The notes below the pieces were generated by a model. That model was not told the origin of the DNA. It saw only the letters and a program-made list of their open reading frames with translations, and did not search any database. From Adenanthera pavonina (lineage: Eukaryota; Streptophyta; Magnoliopsida; Fabales; Fabaceae), in assembly GCA_026686845.1 (NCBI GenBank), contig JAIVEN010000019.1, forward strand, positions 31,128,501 to 31,192,500: 64,000 nt of DNA, in the 5' to 3' direction. Both the position numbers and the translations under genes were made by a program. Shown one piece after another: positions 58,351 through 64,000 of this stretch. Every line of letters begins with the position of its first letter. The first letter of the stretch is position 1.

Positions 58351-59888
58351 AGGCTCATTAACTAGGATGCCGATATTCAATATCAAAATGTGGCATAAAT
58401 GGTGTCTACTCTCTTTCTTAAATAAATAAATAGATAATATCATCATATTTGGAAATAAGAAACATTACCACCTAAATCAGAAACGTTATATTACAACGAA
58501 TGTATCTTTTTGTGTTTCGCGATGTCTAGCTCAAACCCTAGATAATGTATGTTAACCAATTTAATTTAATTTAATTTAATGGTTTCAATTTCAATCAATC
58601 TTTTTATGGTTTTTTTGGATGAAAAGTGTCCCATTACAATTGATGCAGATACCAGATAGTTTTGTTGTGAGCATCAAAAGCTATTGGGCTTCTCGGCCCA
58701 AATTTTAGTTTATTGGGCTTCTCTGACAAGAGATGGGACCACGTAGCAGTCATAATTTAGAAGGCTCATTTATCCAAAAAGGCCGTCCTCGAGTAGCACT
58801 TGTCATTGTTGCATATTTTGTCATGAAACAGAATTTGGATCGCTCATCAAATTTTTGAGCCTGAGCCCCTGTAACGAAATTTATGAAATTATATACAAAA
58901 TACTGAATTACTGACACTTTGTGCTTATTTTCTACCATAAGAGTACGACCCAACCACATCATGAAACAAGTACTGTCCCTTTCTTTGCTCCAAAGTTTAT
59001 AAGGTTTGTGTCAACATCTAAGCACTTATTGAATAATTAGGCTTTGTATAATTATAATTAGATTTTTCAAGCGAATACATACACAGATATAAGGACATTT
59101 TATTTAGTTTTAAGATATATTAAATTAAAAAAATTTTCATTATTAACTCCCCATATTCCAAAAAAAAAATAATATTAATTAAAATTAACATATATTGAGA
59201 AAAAAAAAAGAAAGTGGATCTCATTTAAAATAATGAAAAAAGATAAATTCTATCTGTAAAAGAAAAAATGAATGAATAAGTAAAAAATTAGACTCACTTA
59301 AAAAAACTGAAAAAAAAAGAAAATGACATGGAGCCCAATGAATTGAGTCACACTGTTTATGACTAATACACAATGCGACTCCATTATACTTTTAATTATA
59401 TATAGATTTATGATCTTACCTTTCCTTGAGTTGAAACTTTCACACTTCCCATTTTTAAAAATGTAATTTCATAAAATATCAATAAATTGATTTTTAAAAT
59501 ATTTAATTTAACCAAGAGTTCAGTCCAAATTAACCACATAGTATTTGACACATTCACGCCCAAAGCCCTTGAGGCCTGACATCCATAAAGGCAAATAGAC
59601 AATTTTTATAGAGCAAGCAATTTACTTTGATAGAATTAAAGAAAACACAGTCACAACTGTACTAAGCAACTTTAGAAAAATGAAAAATTGATAATATTTA
59701 TAATAAATAGGTAATCACCATATAATTTACATCCTAAATATAATATTTTTACAACCACATCATATTTGAACATGCAAAATGTAATCTTTATACATCGATA
59801 TGATATGCCTATAGCCAATCTCTCTTGCAGACAGTTAAAGCATACTTCCTTCATAAAGCCTAAAGCGTGCATCTTATATTTCTACATC
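58351..59888. other. Intergenic AT-rich region
   Basis: It includes a TTTAA-type simple repeat at about 58560-58580 and several poly-A runs at 59150-59320. No gene was recognised. Confidence 0.4.
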
Positions 59889-60303
59889 TAGAGGCGGACC
59901 TATATATAAATAAGGGGGTCAGTTGACCCCCTCAACTTGGAAAAATTATATGCTATAGTGTTAAATTTTAGTATTTTGACACCATTTTTAATTTTGATAT
60001 TTTGACCCCATTATATTCAAATTTTATTTTTTTAACCTCTAAACTCAAGTTTTGAATATATTTTGATTCAATTTTTTTTGGATACATAGTTCAGAATTTT
60101 TTTGAGGATTTTATTAAGTTTAATAAATATAGATATGTAAGAAAAAAGACCAATTAACTTAAATCTTCAAATAATTTTTATAACAAATATAATTTTATTT
60201 TCAAAAACCCAAATTAATGAGGGAGATAATTGAGAGATTATTAAATTGAATCTTCTTTATATTAGGTCGCCCCCACTGGTCCTGGGTCATAGGTCCACCA
60301 CTG
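59889..60303. mobile_element. hAT-type MITE (415 bp) with 8-bp TSD
   Basis: The ends TAGAGGCGGACCTAT and ATAGGTCCACCACTG are inverted repeats (15 bp, few mismatches) of the CAGNGGCGGA-like hAT type. A perfect 8-bp direct repeat TCTACATC flanks it (59881-59888, 60304-60311), the length typical of hAT. It has no coding capacity. Confidence 0.9.
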
Positions 60304-60311
60304 TCTACATC

Positions 60312-60766
60312 CAAAATAAATATGGTCGAGGTTTGTGGTCAAGAGCATCCATATAACATTGACAACCCAAAAGAAAATGTACTTAGCCTAAGAAGCCAAC
60401 CAAATACTATTATTGAAAGACTAACACTTGTTACTATCACAAATTATAAACAAAAAGACTTCTTCATAGTGCAATCTCAGTCCATTTTTTCCTGCTTGAT
60501 CATCTTGGTGGGCTTGGTAGTTGAGAAGTTGGGTGTAGTCATCTCTGCTGAAAGAATAAAATGTAGGGAAGACATACATACCGATTGAGAAAGTATTCTT
60601 CCACTCAGAGAAGATGAAGAATTCCAGGCGGTAGAAACAAAATCACTCGGACTTTGTTTACTGCTTCACCGTAGACACACTCAGGAAGGAAAATTGAGAG
60701 GAAGAGCGAGAGCGTTTTTACTAGAGAAAGAAGAGAGAGAGAGAGTCTCAGAGAACCGAGCGTTAC
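60312..60766 (-). other. Flank and outer part of the Copia-3 LTR (boundary unresolved)
   Basis: Somewhere in this stretch the Copia-3 LTR begins; the GA-rich part at 60710-60755 resembles an LTR leader on the minus strand. An 88-codon frame at 60322-60588 has no domain. Confidence 0.4.
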
Positions 60767-62199
60767 TGTTCACCACCAGGCTATGCCGCAAGCGTACGGG
60801 CCGAGGTCTAGTAAAGTGATGAGTGAGTATCGTTTCCACAGGGACTTAGATCACAAAGTGGTCAAACATTGGACATCGCATTGCCGATTGATTTGAGCAA
60901 AGTAATTTAAAAGTTCACTATTCAATTAACCTCAACTATGCAAGACAAACGTATAAAATTAGCAACACGGACACTTAGAACTTAAGGAATTCAGGGAAAT
61001 CTAGGATTATTCATTCCCCTTGTATTTCATGAACACCCACTTAAACTCTTTTTACAATTGTTCTTAATGCAAGATTATGTTAGTCAGGATACCAATTTAA
61101 CTATTTGTGCTCCCTCGAATCTCCAAATAGCTGTTAGTATAATTACTTAGATAATCTCTTACTAATTAATTAAACCCTCGTATTCAATCCAAATCCTAAG
61201 TAACTATATGAGGTTAGTGAGTATATCTCTATCCCACTAACACAACTTGTCACTCAACAAAGCAAGATTCAAGTTCTCATATGACCCAACTCAAGTTCTC
61301 TATATAAGCTAACTTTCTCAAGCATAACTTAAATAAACTAAACAATCTTATTGATGGTCAAACAATAAGAAGCATTAAGAGTAGAGCTAAATCAACATAA
61401 AGATTGCATTAATTACAATTATAATAGAGAAATGAGTGTTCAATCCATACAAGGGTTCAGAATAATCCTAGAAGTGGAACACTAGCCACTCATGTTCAAC
61501 AACATCATCAAAACATATATCTCAATCAATATCATTATTGAACAAAAGTGAAACGAGGAGGAAGTAAATGTAAGAAAATCAAGGAAGGATGCTGAAATCT
61601 GCTCAGAACTTCAAATCCTAGCTTCAAGCTCCTTCAAGGAATCAAATTCCAGCATACCCAAGCTCCCCAGACAGAGATCTCTGCGTCCCCTCGTGCCCTA
61701 GCTCTCACTCCAGAGTTCTCCAAGTCTCTCCTTAAGAATCCATCGTTCGAGTGAAGCTTTGCGTTTTACTGACGAGGGATTCTAGCCGCGGCTATAGGAT
61801 TCCGGCCGCGGCCTCATATCTTGTAGCCGCGGCGTAGTGAGCTTGGCTTAACCATTTTTCTTCTCTGTCTGCATGAGGCCACGGCTTCATTCTTTCAGCC
61901 GCGGCGTGGACTCTCCAGAAGCATTTTCCCTCCTTTCACCAGTTATATTCACTCCTCTGATCTCCAAGGCCCGTACTCCAACAATGTACTCCAATGCTCT
62001 CCCATGATTTCTACAAAAAAGAAGAGGTTTTAAAATCTTTCCTGGGTATAAAATAATGCATAATAAGACAAAAATATGCAATCATGCATTATTAGGATTA
62101 CACTCCATATGTTCCTATCCTGAGTATCAAGTATGTACGCATATGAATGCGTAACTCAAGGAAAATGTGCTGAAATGATGTAATTTGGTATGATTAACA
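60767..62199 (+). mobile_element. Solo LTR C (1.43 kb), nested in the Copia-3 LTR
   Basis: It starts TGTTCACCACC and ends TATGATTAACA, with a perfect 5-bp TSD GTTAC on both sides (60762-60766, 62200-62204). It has no gag/pol or second LTR. Near the start is CCGCAAGCGTACGGGCC, then GTGAGTATCGTTTCCACAGG, a motif I recall as recurrent in plant repeats without a firm class. A GC-rich block at 61780-61910 holds repeated GCCGCGGC boxes. Its orientation is assumed from TG...CA only. Confidence 0.72.
61785..61905. repeat. Phased GCCGCGGC box array in solo LTR C
   Basis: Perfect 8-bp palindromes GCCGCGGC start at 61785, 61805, 61826 and 61898, with a variant GCCACGGC at 61878. Three of the spacings are 20 or 21 bp. 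The surroundings are otherwise AT-rich. Confidence 0.9.
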
Positions 62200-62204
62200 G
62201 TTAC

Positions 62205-62435
62205 CCAAAATGAATCGAGAGCCTTTCTGAAAAACTGATCCTCCTTTTTTTCTCCACGCACACACACGTTCATTTAAAACTCTCGTGCGTGCAGTGTGAG
62301 GGAACGGTTAACATTAACCGTTCCCTCCCTCTCTTCTTAAAATAAATATTAAATAAAAATACTTTTTATTTTATTTGGGTCTGGGCCCTTATGTTTGGGC
62401 TCTTAATTTCCACCTATCAAGGGTGTAACCCAACA
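62205..62435 (-). repeat. Copia-3 LTR, inner part
   Basis: On the minus strand the LTR begins TGTTGGGTTACACCC at 62435 after a polypurine tract. It contains a perfect 14-bp inverted repeat. Solo LTR C interrupts it at 62204. Confidence 0.82.
62298..62327. promoter_or_regulatory. Perfect hairpin with paired MYB-core sites in the Copia-3 LTR
   Basis: Arms GAGGGAACGGTTAA (62298-62311) and TTAACCGTTCCCTC (62314-62327) are separated by 2 nt. Each arm carries AACGG/CCGTT, the core bound by plant R1R2R3 and many R2R3 MYBs. A regulatory role is inferred. Confidence 0.5.
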
Positions 62436-64000
62436 TCTCCCACTCACACTTGATGGGTTAACCTCTTACAATTCTTCCTTTCCTTTTCATACTAAGTGTT
62501 CTACCGTGACCGCATGGGCATGACGTCTATAATTAGATATTTTTATACTAGAAATCCTTTTCAAGGACCAGTATAGAATTACCTTATGTATTTCGCATTT
62601 ATTTTGTTCATGTATTATACCTTGAATGTCCTAGATTTACCCATATACACTTCATCCATGGCAAATCTAATCCCTCATAAGTTTTTATATAAACTTAGAT
62701 TGCCTAACTCTTGTATACTTAGTGTCTACGCTTAAGATGTTAATATCATAACTTCTTAACGGACATGTTTTAGACACCAGTATAAGTGTGTATATATTCG
62801 GATAATCTTCCTTTCGCCCATATTTCATTTCAATATGAAACAATTGCTTTCCTAGCATAAGACCTTTTGATCGAATTTATCATGACCATTGGATATATGC
62901 TAAAGTAGCTAACATTGAATCATTTTCCATGAAAAAAGTCAAAGTCATAAGGACATTAATGAGAGGATTTATTTTTCTCTGGGACTCACACAGTAATGAA
63001 GCAGGGATCTATTCACTTACTTCCCAATTGCGGTTTTAAAAAACACATGCAGTATGATTTGCATGCTACGATGTTACTCTTATCACATAAGAGCGTATGT
63101 CGATTTTGTTTTTGTTATTAACACCGTACAGATTTAAGTTCAGACACACACAGTGTCTAACCCAGATTCTACCAATTCTTCCACTCATCATAACGTCTTT
63201 GTTGGAGAATTCTCATCTGGTTACATGTATTATGGATTGTGGGTATCCATAATTCAATCCAAAATTTATATTTATTGGATCTCATCCCGACCTATTCTCT
63301 TCTTTTGTCGGGGTGACTTATTTTGCATTGTTTAACTGTAATATCTGCTCTCTTACAGATTTACTAGTAAATACAAAAGATATCTCATCTTTGCCCACTC
63401 TCCATGAGTGTCAAAGGCAGTTGCTCGTGTGAGAAAGCTAACCTTATCAACATGTACGAGATACTAGACATCGTATATTTTTCATAAGTATATGTACTCG
63501 AATGACTCAATTATAGAAAAATGTATTTAATTTTATTCATATAATTGATCATTACAAGGATTTGTGTTACATCATATCCTATGAATACCAAGTGATTTTA
63601 CATGGTCAACATATATATCTCTCGGTATTGGCTTAGTAAAGGGATCAGCAATCATTTGACGTATAGGAATATGGCGAATTGTAACACTTTTCTGTGCTAT
63701 GGCATCTCTTACAAAATTATACTTGGTGTCTATGTGCTTTATCTTACTATGATACTTCGGATCTTTAGTGTAGGTAGTGGCAGTCTCGCTATCATAGTTT
63801 ATCAAAATTGGATCCAATTTATCACCAATGATCTCTAAGTGTTTTATGAATCTTTTCAACCATACTACTTCTTGTACTGCTGCAGAACATGCGACAAACT
63901 CGGCTTCCATGGTAGACAAAGCAATACAAGTCTGTTTCTTGCTACACCAAGATATAACTCCATTGTTTAGCAGAAAAACATATCCAGAAGTCGATTTATG
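62436..64000 (-). mobile_element. Copia-3 retrotransposon, 3' part (runs off the right edge)
   Basis: From the right: RNase H, then a 1.14-kb non-coding stretch, then the polypurine tract GTGTGAGTGGGAGA (62449-62436) and the LTR. The non-coding stretch aligns by eye with that of Copia-2 (for example blocks near 39290 and 62760, 39640 and 63120). The rest of the element lies outside the window. Confidence 0.88.
63572..64000 (-). CDS. Copia-3 RNase H and polyprotein C-terminus (partial)
   Basis: The minus-strand frame opens at the right edge and, from 63919, reads MSTMEAEFVACSAAVQEVVW, through KYHSKIKHIDTKYNFVRDAI and ADPFTKPIPRD to a stop at 63572. This is the standard C-terminal RNase H of Copia polyproteins, with the catalytic Glu in MEAEF. 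No stop or shift is seen in the visible part, unlike Copia-1 and Copia-2, so this copy may be younger or less decayed. A start inside the window is not implied. Confidence 0.9.
   Translation of the reverse strand, partial: HKSTSGYVFLLNNGVISWCSKKQTCIALSTMEAEFVACSAAVQEVVWLKRFIKHLEIIGDKLDPILINYDSETATTYTKDPKYHSKIKHIDTKYNFVRDAIAQKSVTIRHIPIRQMIADPFTKPIPRDIYVDHVKSLGIHRI

Noticed and set aside
61785..61905. CRISPR-like regular repeats
   Set aside because: The repeats are only 8 bp and the genome is eukaryotic; spacing of 20 bp leaves no spacer structure. Treated as a box array instead.

Overview
The window looks like nuclear DNA of a flowering plant, most likely a eudicot. It is AT-rich and has GT-AG introns, plant-specific gene families, many MITEs and nested LTR retrotransposons. 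The species cannot be told from the sequence alone. Exon boundaries below come from splice signals, phase and protein family, not from transcripts.

Genes, left to right: the 5' part of a Borealin-related gene (minus, 164-1375, running off the left edge); an apoplastic-type gamma-glutamyltransferase (plus, 18408-21330, 7 exons); a mitochondrial alanine:glyoxylate aminotransferase 2-like gene (plus, 23537-27616, 9 exons); a clade I TGA bZIP factor (minus, 28656-32535, 8 coding exons, plus a possible leader with TATA box and uORF near 33.3-33.4 kb); a very acidic two-exon gene with a C-terminal basic signal (plus, 49019-52054); an orphan first exon of a RINGv-type E3 ligase gene (plus, 53706-53829); and a 75-residue plant microprotein gene (plus, 56302-56529). 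From memory, the order Borealin-related / GGT / AGT2 matches Arabidopsis At4g39630 / At4g39640-39650 / At4g39660, so the left half appears to be a conserved block stretched by transposons.

Transposons: between the Borealin-related and GGT genes lies a MULE (2220-7963, 80-bp TIRs, 9-bp target duplication AAATTAAAA) holding a solo LTR (3338-5846, TSD ACCCT). Next come a foldback MITE (8104-8503) and a Copia element (9111-17928, TSD ATTAG) whose pol frame is split by a 4.4-kb solo LTR of the same family as the first one (10068-14477, TSD AGAAG). Two more Copia elements, related to each other and on the minus strand, lie at about 38.45-44.0 kb and from about 60.5 kb to beyond the right edge. The LTR of the latter holds a third solo LTR (60767-62199, TSD GTTAC). 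A hAT-type MITE with an 8-bp TSD is at 59889-60303. At least three further MITE families are scattered near genes. Intron 1 of the acidic gene holds an antisense U6 snRNA retropseudogene with a 13-bp TSD.

No wholly new coding system was recognised. The most informative points are the nested insertions dated by their TSDs, a giant-LTR family seen only as solo LTRs, the U6 retrocopy, a TGA factor lacking a redox cysteine, the orphan RINGv exon, and a retrotransposon LTR carrying a perfect MYB-core hairpin next to an LTR with a phased GCCGCGGC array.
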